Shown here: positions 1 to 12,889 of the stretch, one piece after another
Numbering within the stretch: the first letter of the stretch is position 1
Layout: every line of letters begins with the position of its first letter
From: Temnopleurus reevesii
Lineage: Eukaryota; Echinodermata; Echinoidea; Temnopleuroida; Temnopleuridae
Reading direction: 5' to 3'
Length of the DNA: 42,300 nt
Assembly: GCA_036244855.1 (NCBI GenBank)
Contig: BQKZ01005833.1
Location: 1-42,300, forward strand
The notes under the pieces: generated by a model
Seen by the model: the letters and a program-made list of their open reading frames with translations, nothing else
The model's database searches: none
What the model was told of the DNA's origin: nothing
Made by a program: the position numbers and the translations under genes

Positions 1-1
1 T

Positions 2-145
2 GAGCATTAACTTGTGTTCGGACAGCCAAGACCGGACATAGCTGATACATGATTCTAGGATAGAAATACTGTCAGTGCGATGTTCCCCATCAGGGCGAAA
101 TGATATATACAATTGAGTGTCGTCTGCATAGCAATGACATGAAAT
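2..145 (-). mobile_element. non-LTR retrotransposon reverse transcriptase relic (YADD motif)
   Basis: Read on the minus strand, one frame stays open from about 145 to the window edge and contains HCYADDTQLY, the reverse transcriptase active-site motif typical of CR1/L2/Jockey-like LINEs, followed by a plausible SWLSEHKLML. It is only about 48 codons and runs into a GAT microsatellite, so it is a fragment; the rest may lie left of the window. It sits in an intron of the receptor gene, in antisense. Confidence 0.8.
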
Positions 146-146
146 A

Positions 147-180
147 TGATGATGATGATGATGATGATTATGCTGGTGAT
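147..180 (+). repeat. GAT microsatellite
   Basis: Near-perfect GAT trinucleotide run with interruptions. It separates the reverse transcriptase relic from the first exon-like segment. Confidence 0.85.
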
Positions 181-228
181 GATGAGAAGGAGGATGAAAA
201 GGGCAATTATGCTGCTGATATACTCAAG

Positions 229-282
229 AACTGTTTCTCAACAGTCCAACTGGTGGTCTTGGTCTAGGAAAACCAATCAGAT
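229..282 (+). CDS. ADGRV1: exon 1 (tentative): end of a Calx-beta domain
   Basis: The frame reads LFLNSPTGGLGLGKPIR, the usual penultimate part of a Calx-beta domain, and ends at a consensus donor (t|gtaagt). The leftover t joins the first two bases of the exon at 700 to keep frame into LLVTIAANDD. The weakness is the acceptor: an upstream stop at 216-218 forces the start to the AG at 227-228, which lacks a pyrimidine tract. It could be a functional exon, or a displaced copy of one carried by the surrounding GAT-rich repeat. Confidence 0.5.
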
Positions 283-3200
283 GTAAGTAAAGAGGTGCTG
301 ATGATGATGATTATGATGGTAGTGGTGGTAATGGTGATAAGAATGATGATGGTGATGAGGATGATGGAGATGATGGTGACGATGATGATGATAATGATTA
401 GGATGAGACGGACGATTATGCTGATGATGAGACATTAAAACTGTTCCTCGACACTCTAGGAGAACCATTCAGACCCAAGTAAAGAGGTGATGATGATGAT
501 AATGATGATGATGATGGTGGTGGTGGTGGTGGTGGTGGTGGTGGTGGTGGTGATGAAGGTGATATTTGTAGGGCATTTCTTATTTTTAAAGAATTTTAGA
601 ATTAGGCATATAAAATTTGCCATTAGTAGGAGGAACATATTTTGCCAATGAGTATTGCTTAATGTATTTCTATTTATCTCCTCCTGTTTGTTCTAACAGT
701 ATTGGTAACTATCGCAGCCAACGATGACGCGTTCGGAGTTGTGTACTTTGTAGGCGTGGACACAGTTTCTATAGATGAGCCTACTCCTACATCATCGGCC
801 AATAGCGTGGCTCGGTTTGCCGTCCTGAGAGACCGAGGGACATTTGGTCAGATCGACGTGCCTTTTGAAGTAATTGGAGGAGAAGGTGACCTTTCACCTA
901 TGACCGGCTTTGTGACCTTTGGATCTGGTGCTCAGGCTGCAGTAAGTTCTAAGTGTTGATTTATTTTTCATTTTATGACCATCCACAAGAATAGATCGTG
1001 AAAATACTTGTGCTTTAGGTAAAATAAGTATTTTTCCTGTTTTCATGCAAATTATTTAATAACAGAAACAGAAAACAACCAAAATGTAATACACCAGTAA
1101 ATTGTAACAGAATTTCTATGCTCTCTGAAGACCCATTTTAGACATGAATCTGTTTGGTCCTGTGGAGTAATTTTCACAAGTTATGCTTACCATTGCATGT
1201 AGTTCATGTTGAAGTTTCATTTGAATGATATACATATTCTTCTCAAGGAGACCATTTTTTTTCACTTAGTATATATTTTCTTGTCATTACAGGTACTTCA
1301 AATATTCGCAGTGGGAGACGACATTCCAGAACTCAATGAGGAGTTCTCAGTCTTCCTGCGAGAGCCAACAGGGGGCGCTAGACTGGGAAGTCCAACAAAT
1401 GTCACGATTATTATCAACGAAAATGATGCACCCTATGGATCCATGCAGATCTTCCCCTATGGTTCTAGGTAAATGGTTGAGTATAATGAATTAAAGCAAA
1501 TTGATATACTGTAGGTTATCGGAAAATTAATTTTACAATAAATAAATGACCTTTACACACTGACTTAATAAATCAAACAGACTTTTATCCAAGTTAAAAT
1601 TTAATTTTTATATTCAATGCTTCTGAAAGCAAAGCTTCTTAGTGATTTTCTGTAAAACTAGAATATTTTGTAAGTATTTTACAAATATGTACAAAATGAG
1701 GTGTCTCATAATAAAGATGCAACAACATGACAGTGTGGTGATATGGATGGAGATGTACTTGTGATATTAAATGTTATATCCTTTGTATTGATTTATTTTC
1801 CTACCTTGTTTTTTGTCTGTCCTATTTTCATTCTCATTGGATTTATTTTTCCATCATATTCTGGCAGTTCGTCCACGGTTGAAGTGGAAGAGTCATCCGG
1901 CGTGGTGTACTTCACCATAGAGAGAGGAGGAGGGAATATCGGAACAATCACTGTAGATGTATCCACTCAGCCTGGAACAGCTCTGGCTAATGGTTAGTAT
2001 TGAAATACTTTTTTTTAAGTAGGGGTCAATTCTTGGTGGAATGTTAATTTTGGTCATTGATATTCTACAACTCTCCCATTCTAAAATTTATGTTTTTATC
2101 AATAATTTTAGCACTGCAAAGTGTTGTAAAGATGTCTATATTTCTATTTGTGGATTACCTTATTTGCTTACTTGCATGAATGGCACTCTTATTCCTAATT
2201 TCCGTGCTACAAAGTGTTTTGAAGAATTTACAGATGGCTATTTAATTTTGATGAATAGGCTTTTGTATATCTATTTTCAGATTACCTTTTCATCTAATTT
2301 GGCTTACTTGCATGAATGTTAATATATATATGATTTGATGGTAAAAATAGAATGACTTTCTAATGTTTATGATTTCCTTGAATATCTATATACATTCTTA
2401 AAAATTTACATCTAAATATTTTTTTTTTCAATTTTGAATGCAACAGATGGAGACATTCCTGTGCTAGGAACCACACAAAACATCACAGGGGTCGGCGTGA
2501 GGTCATGGCACTCTTTCGCCTCCAATGGAGAATCCTACCTACTGCTTATTAGTGATGGGAGGTCTGATCCACTCACTACAGGGGTGAACAGCGATGGTTC
2601 TGAGGGACTAGCTGACAGCAGTAATGTGATGGGTTCCATGCTGTTCAGATGGCAGGGGATATTTGTACCCATGCAGGTAGCTTATTTGTAGTTTGTACTG
2701 TTATCCGTCTCACCTTTATCAATAATAAAGTTCCCCATGGATCATTTTGTAGATTAATGAACAACAATTAATCAACAATAACCATCACTGATTTATGAAA
2801 AGTCTTATCTCAACTAGTTGATTAGAAATATATGCCTAGCCTTTCAGAGAGGTACACAAATTGATGTTTAAACCTGCCTAGATCATGGAAAGATGTGCAT
2901 TTGTCATAAACACCTGATTTTCTAGAAATTTGCATCACTGTTGCTGGATCCAGGAATGTATCTTGCATTTTGGTATTTTGTTTCTGATGATTTTAACACT
3001 TTCCTGTCATGTATATTCTTAAGAAGCTCCGAATCAAATGTTGAAAAATATTTGACAAGAGATGGAAAGATAAATAAACAAAGTCCATCAATGTTCTATG
3101 CAAATATTTATTTCTGTTTAGACGGTGGAGACGGACGAAGCAGTGAGGGCAGCATCTACCACCATAGAGGGCGGCACCACCCTGATTGCTATCGCTAACA

Positions 3201-6200
3201 TGGGGGCTAGCGGGCGTCGCCAGACATCTTCACGCATCTACAGACTCAACGCAGATGGCACTCTGACAGTGGTAAGTGTGAAAATGTGTATAAGTACTAA
3301 ATAAATGTCAGTCTTACAAGTTCATGTGTAGTATGGTATCAGGCTTTCTTATTTGTCAGAAGTGAAAAGAATCAGCAGCTATCTCCTATTGAAGCCAATT
3401 TTAATGGTTATAGTACTGTAATGCAATTTATATGATCATATTGAAAAACTGTCTTATTTTTGGATATTCAAATTAGAGTGAAGTTAAATCACAAATAATC
3501 TTATCTGGCTCCTACAACAGCAAACTTCATGTGTTGAAAAAATTGTTATAACATGAACCAATGTCACTTGTTATCAATCAGTTCTTTCTATTACACGTAA
3601 TAAAAAAATAGTGCAATTTTGAGTATGCCATACCATTTTTCCAGAGTCGGCCAGGAAGTTAGCATGCCAATAAGAATGTATGATTTTTTTTTACTGCATG
3701 ATATATTATGGGATAACAATTGTGGGTATGGAGAATTATGAACTGATTAGGTTTTATCAGATTTCATTTTATTTTGATAGAAATAATCCACACATTTTCA
3801 TATTTTGTTTAGGTCCAAGATATTTCAACCGTCGGAGCATCAGACGTTGAATTCTTCACCCTTGGATCGGACACCTATCTTGCAATCACCCAGCAACAAG
3901 CCAACAATGGACAGTCTGTCACCAACTCCCTCCTCTAACAATTGTTATATGGAGAATTTTTATCTGATTTTAATGGGTTTAACTAGATTTAATTTCATTT
4001 TGATAGAAATTATCCACACATTTTCATATTTTGTTTAGGTCCAAGACATTTCAACCGTGGGAGCATCAGACGTTGAATTCTTCACCTTGGGGTCAGACAC
4101 ATATCTCGCAATCACCCAGCAACAAGCCAACAATGGACAGTCTGTCACCAATTCTCTCCTCTATCTCTGGAATGGTATCGGTTTTACACAGAGTTCTCTG
4201 TTCAGCACCAATGGAGCAGCGGCCGTAGATGGTTTCACCATCAATGGCAACCAGTACATGGCTGTGGCTAACTATTATGATTCTTCTCTTGCCTCATATG
4301 AAACCATGTGAGTTTAAATGAAAGTTCCTATGAATAATAACACCTCTCTTGTAACCAGGAGGCTGTTTGTTTCCTACCTGAGTATGTGGGTTTTTCAACC
4401 AGAGCCCAAAATGCACATACAATTAACATTTATCAATATCGGTTATAAGGCAAAAATTTAAAAATTAGTATCTACCTCACTGATCTCTATAGAAATTCGA
4501 TTTATCATTGGCTTGTCTTGATGAAGCATCCAGACAGCCACTTTACTACTCATTAGATAATGAGTGTGATACATGTATACATGAAAAGAACCACTCCAGC
4601 CTGAATGCTTAAAACACACTTCCAAACGGTAGGTTATTGTGACAGGGCTGCCGGATGATGGCTTCAATCTTTTGTACAGCGAGTATGGATAAATTGTATA
4701 ATCAGTTTCTATAGAAATCAGTGATCAAAACCGACTAATAATAATCAATTTGAGGCACGGTACAATATGCATCACCTGCTGCTATTATATGAAATTGATT
4801 GTGCCACAGTCATTGGGCTTCTCGATGGTTACTGTAAGTGGTATAAAAATGGGGTTCACCATCAATGGCACCCAGTACATGGCTGTGGCTAACTAATATG
4901 ACTCTTCTCTTGCCTCTTATGAAATCATGTGAGTATTTGCATCTCGTTAGCTGGACCCAGTAACAAATGATTGACTATAATATAAAGGAGTATTTCTAGA
5001 AAGTTGCATCTGCTTAAAATCATTTCCATTTGAAACACTCATTTTCATTTGCACTTTATCTGCGCTTCTAATGGAGGAAATAATGATAATGATTGGTACA
5101 TGCTGATCAAACACAAGATGCAATTTATCATAACTTTCTAGCAACACCTATGTCTGATTTCAGTTATCAGTTTTTCATTTATATTATGAACTAGCATACA
5201 CAAAGACAAGATTGTTGCACAATACTGTCAGTAATGATGAATACGTTGAAACAAATAATGGAGATTGCTCATATGAAAATTTAAATTTTTCTCTGTTGGG
5301 TTTTCTTGTGTTTATTCAGCAATCTAGCGATTGTGTTTTTTTTTTTGTCCGGGGGGGTGAATACACGGCCTGTGGTTCTATTGTCAGTGGCCCACTTAAC
5401 TTTTCGGAAACAGTTTTTTTTTTGGGGGGGGGGGGGTAGGGAGGAATAATGCAGATATGTTTACTTCTAACCATTCAACAGACCATTAAACGACTATGGC
5501 AACTACTTGTATTTTCTTCTAGGTCTACTGTGTATGAGTGGCAGGGCGGTAGCCTCGTACAGGTTCAGCAGATACCAACCCAGGGAGCTACTGACGTCCA
5601 TGCTTTTACTATAGGATCTAATGCATACCTGGTCATCAGCAATAGCAGGAATAATGGTAGGAATATGTTGTGTTATTAAATTTTGCCATGAAACAAGGAT
5701 GTTTTTTTGTTTCTTAATTACACTTTTTAATTTAAAAATAATCTAAAAAAGTTTGATATGTAACTATGACTTGTGCACTGAAATTTACATGGGTGAATAC
5801 CTTCTTAGTTATGGAATTACAAGCTGGTTTTAGTTGCATTTAAACCAGTTACCGCAAGTTTATTGTGAGATGTATAGCTGTGATTTTTATGCATTTGTTA
5901 ATATGAGCCAGCTCCACATATATTGTTATGCTACAATCCCCACTTTTTCTTTCACTTTCGGAGCCACTCACTCTCATTAATTTCAGAGTTCTTCTGCCAT
6001 TCATGTGAACTAGAACTAATACGTGATTGAGGACAGATCATATGTATTTCAGGAAGGTCTTGTTTTTTTTGTAGTAGGATGCACATTATATGTATTCCAG
6101 TAATATATGGAATTGCTATTGAGTTGTTTATTAAAATAGTCGTTGTAGTCTTACAGTTCTGGGAGAAGTAGTTCATTACTCTGTTATATAAACCTTCAAT

Positions 6201-9200
6201 TTTATCCAATATGAATGACATTTTTTACTGTTTCTCTCCAGTTGGTAACCCTGCAGTAAGCTCAGTCATCTACCAGTGGAGCTCTGTGACGTCTCAGTTC
6301 ATCCTACATCAATCCATTCCCACCCTGGGGGCTCAGTCTGTCCGGATGTTTGTCAGCGCCCCTGACGACGTCACCCATCTGGCCATCGCAAACTCAAATG
6401 GACCGTCCTCCATCTACACCTGGAACACATTCAATTCTAGATTTGACCCCTTACTGACAACTGACCCAGCATACGACCTTGCTCCGTTGGAGGTCGAAGG
6501 TCACACAGAGCCTCTCCTTGCATTGGCTAACTACGGCGATGGGTCTTCAATGGAGATGTCCGCACTCGTGCAGCTGACTAGTGTGGCTCAAGATGCAGAC
6601 TATGTGCCTTGGTAAGTGCTAGAAAAAACTCTGCATGTCAGGTAACATGAAAAAGAAACAATAAATTGAAAATGAATCTTATAAATCATATTAAAAGAAT
6701 TGTATAAAAATCTGTAATGTAACAGGCCCCAGATCTATTTATTCATTATCTACGCATGGATGTACAGTGTGCATGTACATTGATGCAGACCATTCTTGAA
6801 TATGCATGTGGTCAAAATTGAAATATTAGTAATGCAAGAACTGAACAAAAGTAAGAGCAAGCATGACCTAAATGACCATACTCTCAGTCATAATTTTGGA
6901 CATGTAACCAATATAAATTTTCCCCAAAAATATTATCAGCTCGTAAGATATTTACCCAAGAGAGAATTTTGCAACTCTTAATAATAGCACCATGCATATC
7001 CACATATTCAATCAGCCTCTAACTTATTTTCCAATTTTTAAATCTTGTTACTCAGGTCCACGCAGCTAACCTTCACACCATCTGATACTGAATTTACCTT
7101 TGGCCTCTCCATCCTTGACGACATCACACCCGAGAACGATGAAACCTTCAGCGTCTTTCTCTCCACCCCGACCAACGGGGCTGAGATCGGCTCTCAGAGC
7201 CAGGTCACCGTCACAATCATCTCTAATGACGACGCTCACGGGATCATCGCGTTTGCGGCCGAATCGATGTCGATTCAGGCGGAGGAGAGGGCAACAGACA
7301 CGCCGGCAGTGTTGACGGTTGAGAGGCTTGGTGGTACGGCTGGGTTGGTGGTGGTGGAATGGGAGGCGACGGGTCAGCTGACCGGGGCAGATGTCAGACC
7401 ACTCATAGGACAGGTGAGGATTGTTGCACTGGCAATTTTAATTTGGACATAGTAGAGTCAATTGTAGTGGCCATCTGTTAATACCAGTGACCAATTGTCT
7501 ATCTTGTACACCTGGTAAGCTCATCTCCAAATAAAAATGTGCAGGATTGGACCGGTCTACCAAAGGCCCATGTATGCACTGGCCACTTTTTTTGTATCTA
7601 TTGGGTATTAGTTACATCTGCAATCCACAAATTATTAAGATTTGGAGTTAGTCATACAACATTCAAATGTTGTCAGGATAGATAGCTTTATTTTCATAAT
7701 GGTATGTACTTTCTGGAAGTTTTCCCAATAAAAATAAGCTACAAAGGATTTCAGATTGGTACAGTATGTGTCCCATTTTATAGCCAGATTGTGACGATTT
7801 TCCTCCCTCTTTTTCTGTTTTCAGATTGAGTTCTTAGATGGTGTTGCAACTGCACCCCTAGTAATCACCATCTTAGCTGACGACATCCCAGAATTAGACG
7901 AGACCAGTATCATCCGCCTCACACGCATCATCAACCCCGGAACGACCCGTCTGGACCGCGGCGCCACCATCAGTCCATNTAGCTGATGACATCCCGGAAC
8001 TAGACGAGACAAGTACCATCCGCCTCACACGCATCATCAACCCCGGAACGACCCGTCTGGACCGCGGCGCCACCATCAGTCCATCAGGAAGCACTGCCGA
8101 GCTTCGTGTACTGGCTAATGATTCACCTCATGGGGTGTTTGCGTGGAACGTGGAGTCGCTTTATACTGCTGTTGATGAACCGGAAGGGTCTCTAGGAGTG
8201 CGGAGTGTGACACTGTTTATGACCAGGGAGCAGGGATTTACAGGTGTGGTCAACGTGTATTACAGGTGAGTTGTTTGTATGGATTATATACATCAATGCT
8301 GATTATGAAGGCTGTACCATAATGAAAAACAAGTTTCAATAGATTTTATGATTTGTGAAATGTCGTATTCCATGGAAAATTATTATATACAGAGTTATTG
8401 AAACTCAAACACTGGTTTACTGTCATGAAATATGTGGCTTGAAAGTCTGTTGACTATGTTTTGATCAGATGATATCAACAAACATGATGACGATGATCAA
8501 GATGGCTTACTTCTACTTCCTAGTATCTTTGTAGAACGGTAGATATGAAGAAAATAATCGAAAAGTTACCAGAATAATATATTGATTCAGTATTCAAAGC
8601 ATTGCAAGGTATACAAAACTTACGATACTTTTGTTCTATTTCTGTTTTTGTGTAGTACTTCTGAAGCAGCAGGACTACCGGAAATCCAGAGAGCAGAGAG
8701 CGGGAGTGACTTTGCTTTCAGACAGAATTTTGTGACTTTTGAAGATGGTGCTGATGTGGCTTCAGTGACCGTTGATGTGTTACCTGTAAGTCTATATTCT
8801 TGTAATGGATTCGACATGGGAAGAAGGATCAGTTTTTGAAAATGGTAGTAGATACTTTAGAAAAGTTATGGCTAAAGATATATATGCCCTCATATTCTTG
8901 AGGGACTCTACAAGAAGGTTGCAATCAATTTGCTAAGTGAATGCTTGTCAGTATGCAAATAACAAAGTGCATTTTAAGTCATTCATGGGATATGCTCAGA
9001 TGTAAATGCAAAACTGATTTTGATGGCCAGCGCTGGTCAACTGCACCTTGTAATTGATCGTAAGTGTTTTCAAGAATTTTTATAAAGTTTTGGAGGAATG
9101 ATAATAATAATAATGGTAATAACATAGATTAATTCTGTAGTGACAAAGAGTACCATAGCGCTTTACACTGTTACAGGAAAATGTAAAGTTATACAAAGGA

Positions 9201-10877
9201 CTTGATCTTTAATTAAATTTTCAACTATCATACATCTTGCTTTTCATTTGCTCATCTGTATACTAATGATTGCTACCAAAGCTCAATTCCTCTTTTATAA
9301 TCTTTTGTGTTTTCTTCTAGGATACTGATGCAGAAGGTCCTGAGACATTCTTTGTCAACCTGACTTCTGTGGAGCTTGTGTCCGGTCAGCCGGTCAGTGG
9401 GGCTGAACCAAGCATCAAGAATGGTCAGAATGTAGCTGAGGTGACCATTAGGCAGAATGATAATGCTAACGGCATTCTACAACTCAATGTCACAAAGGTT
9501 AGTATTTCATTCATCATTATTTTCAATGTTTATTTTAATCAATCAATTGATTTCTATTAATGTAGAAATACTTACAGAAATATTGCAATTGTAAGTTAAC
9601 AGAAAAATATGATGAAGAGCATATTTTTTGTTAAAAACAAAAAAGCATAGTTGAATGGAAATATATGTTGTCCATGGTAGTCCATTCTTGATTTAGTAGA
9701 ATACTATAACAGTACAACCCTATGGAACTGTTATACCCTTAGATTGACAAGTTTTTTTCTCCTCTGGAGAATGCTTAAGAATTGTTATGTGTAGCATTTT
9801 GTTTCGAATTGCTTTCCCTCATGTTATTGATTGATAAGAAGAGCCAATATTTGTTAACATCCAAATATTTTCCTGTAAATGTAGTTATTGTATTCAAACT
9901 ACTATTGCGGAATTCTATACAAACAAAGGGTACATTCCTCTAAATATGATGTAATCTTTCCTCCAACTCAGAATGCTGATGGTGATGTAGAGGTTTATGA
10001 AGGTTCAGGTACCAGCGGTATCCTCAATCTACCAGTGATGCGGTCAGCTGGTGCCATCGGGACGGTCGGTGTCAGTTGGTTGGCTACCACGGTCAGCGCT
10101 TCTACTGCTGACTTTAGTCCTCTATCTGGCAACGTTACTTTCGTCAATGGACAGGTAAGGAATTAATAATGGTGCGGATGATGATGATGATGGGGATGGT
10201 GATGATTATGATAATGATGGTGGTGATGGTGGTGGTGGTGGTGGTGGCGGTGATGGTAGTGATGAAGGTGATGATGGTGATGGTGGTGTTGGTGATAATG
10301 CTGATGACAAATGATTGTAATGATATTGATGATAATGATGATGATGATGATGATGATGATGAAGATGATGAGGATGGTGATGATGATGAGAGGAGGATGG
10401 TGGGAAGGGGGATGGTGATTGATGATGATGATGGATGATGAGAGGATGATGATGGTGATGATGATGATGTTGATGGTAATGATGATTTTGATGATGATGA
10501 TGAGGAGGATGATGATAGAGGAGGGGATGGTGGTATTGATGATGGTGATGATGATGGTGGTGGTGATAATGATGNGGCAACGTTACTTTCGTCAATGGAC
10601 AGGTAAGGAAGTAATGATGGTGCGGATGATGATGATGGTGATGGGGAAGATGATGATTATGATGGGGGGATGATGATGATGATGATAATGATGGTGGTGA
10701 TGGTGGTGGTGGTGATGGTGGTGGTTGTGGTTGTGGTAGTGGTGATGGTAGTGATGATGGTGATGATGGTGATAATTGTGATGACAAATGATGGTAATGA
10801 TATTGATGATAATGATGATGATGATGAAGATGATGAGGATGATAATGATGAGAGGAGGATGGTGAGAAGGAGGATGG

Positions 10878-10935
<58 letters not shown>

Positions 10936-12830
10936 AATGATGAAGATGATGATGATGGTGGTGGTGATAATGATGATGGTGGTGCTGCTGATAATGATGA
11001 TGGTGGTGATGATGATGGTGGTGGTGACAATGATGATGTGGGGGTGATGATGATGGGGATGGTGATGAGGATGATGATGATGATGGTGATGATGATGGTG
11101 ACTATGATGATGATGGTGATAGTGACTATGATGATGTCAGCTAGTTAGCCATTCCAGTTAGAGCTTAATTTGGAAATATTTTGATGATTTAGAATGCTTG
11201 ACATGTAGGGGAAGATTGTTCCATTATCCAAGAGTTGCACAAAGTGTTGATTCATCCCCAAGGGTGACCTTTTGACAATTGTAATGAAGATAATATTTTT
11301 GTAGATTATGGTGTTAATATTCCTTGCCTTATAATCTTCAGAGCCTGTAAGGTAAGTGAGATTTATGCTTGTGCTGTTGATTGAAATACAGGTACATGTG
11401 ATGGATACAGGGTGTGTGATATAGATTTGTATCAGATGAAATCAGTAAATGCACCTTGACTAATAGACTGTATTTGTTTTATTTTCTCCCAGCGAGCTGC
11501 CACCATATCAATCAACATTGTGGATGACAGCATATACGAGGATGATGAGGTGAGATACATCACACAAATGATAATAATAAGACAGATCTTCTACAGTGCA
11601 TCATACCTTTAGAAAAAGTCTCGTGTGCTTTTTAAGGAAGAGTTGGGCTTAAAAAAACCCAAAATTGTATTGGTTACATGAAAATCATCTTGTGCTTAGA
11701 ACCTGTCAATGAAATTTAAAAAATCTGATGAAAAATTTTGTATTAATTTCCTTGGTGGGATTTTCTATTATGATTCTGTTGTCTTTTGTTTTAAACCTAG
11801 GGGTTCGTCTTGCATTAAAGTTTGTTCTTTTGTATTGATATTTTTCTATTTTGAGTATAATATTATTCTTTGTTCTTCATTTTTTTCTTTAGAATAATAG
11901 AAAGCTCTATTCTTGTTGTCCTGAAATTTCTGATATTTTTGTAATGATCATTGATCAAAACCCTTTATTTTTGTTAACAGCGCTTCACAGTGTCCCTTCA
12001 CAGCCCTGCTGGGGGCGCTGTGCTTGGCAGCGAGACGTCCATCATTGTGAAGATTCTTAAGAACGACTCACCCAAAGGACTCTTTGGATTTGCTTTCACA
12101 CAGGTAACATTGAAAACAAATATTTTTGTTAGAATTACAATTATAACATGTCAATACAACTTGTTTAAAATTCTTCATATCAATCAATCCGTAACGTCAG
12201 ATGAATTGGTATGTCAAACGTGCTTGGCTTTTAAACTTTTTACCGTATGGGAAAAACAAGAGAGGCAGAGCGTATCGTGTAAGAAAAGCTCAAGCCTGCT
12301 GTTATGATATCACCAAGATACTTCCCTTGAACTGTAGCAAGGATAATCCCGCTTTTTAATAGAGTGTGTCCAAGAATTTGAGCACTGCTGTGCCACATTA
12401 CATCTTTAGAATATATCCAGTTTAATTGTGCATGTAAAAGTGTCATGACGAGGACCGAAAATCAAACCGACAAACAGTTAGAAATTGATTCAAGATGGTA
12501 CCTGTGGGTTATCAGATTATCTTTGGGATTGTAATATTGGAAGGGCAGTCTGGTTTTCTTCTTCATCTCTCATGAATATTGAACATTGAATGATACATTG
12601 GATGAAACCAAATTTATTTCCCATTCAGGAAAGTGTATCTGAGAGTGGCGGACCTGTTACATTCACTGTGGAGAGAAGCCAGGGAACACAGGGGAACATT
12701 GATGTGAGATGGGAGGTGGAAGCTGCAGGGAGAATGGACCTCACTCCATCATCAGGATCACTGTTCTTCCAACAGGTAATTCATCATGTAGAACATTAGA
12801 TGAAGGTAGTGATGATGAGGGTGATGATGG

Positions 12831-12889
<59 letters not shown>

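Noticed and set aside
10168..11135. Long open frames rich in Met, Asp or His/Ser/Pro on both strands
   Set aside because: They come from GAT/GGT trinucleotide runs, which are open in most frames. No codon bias or homology.
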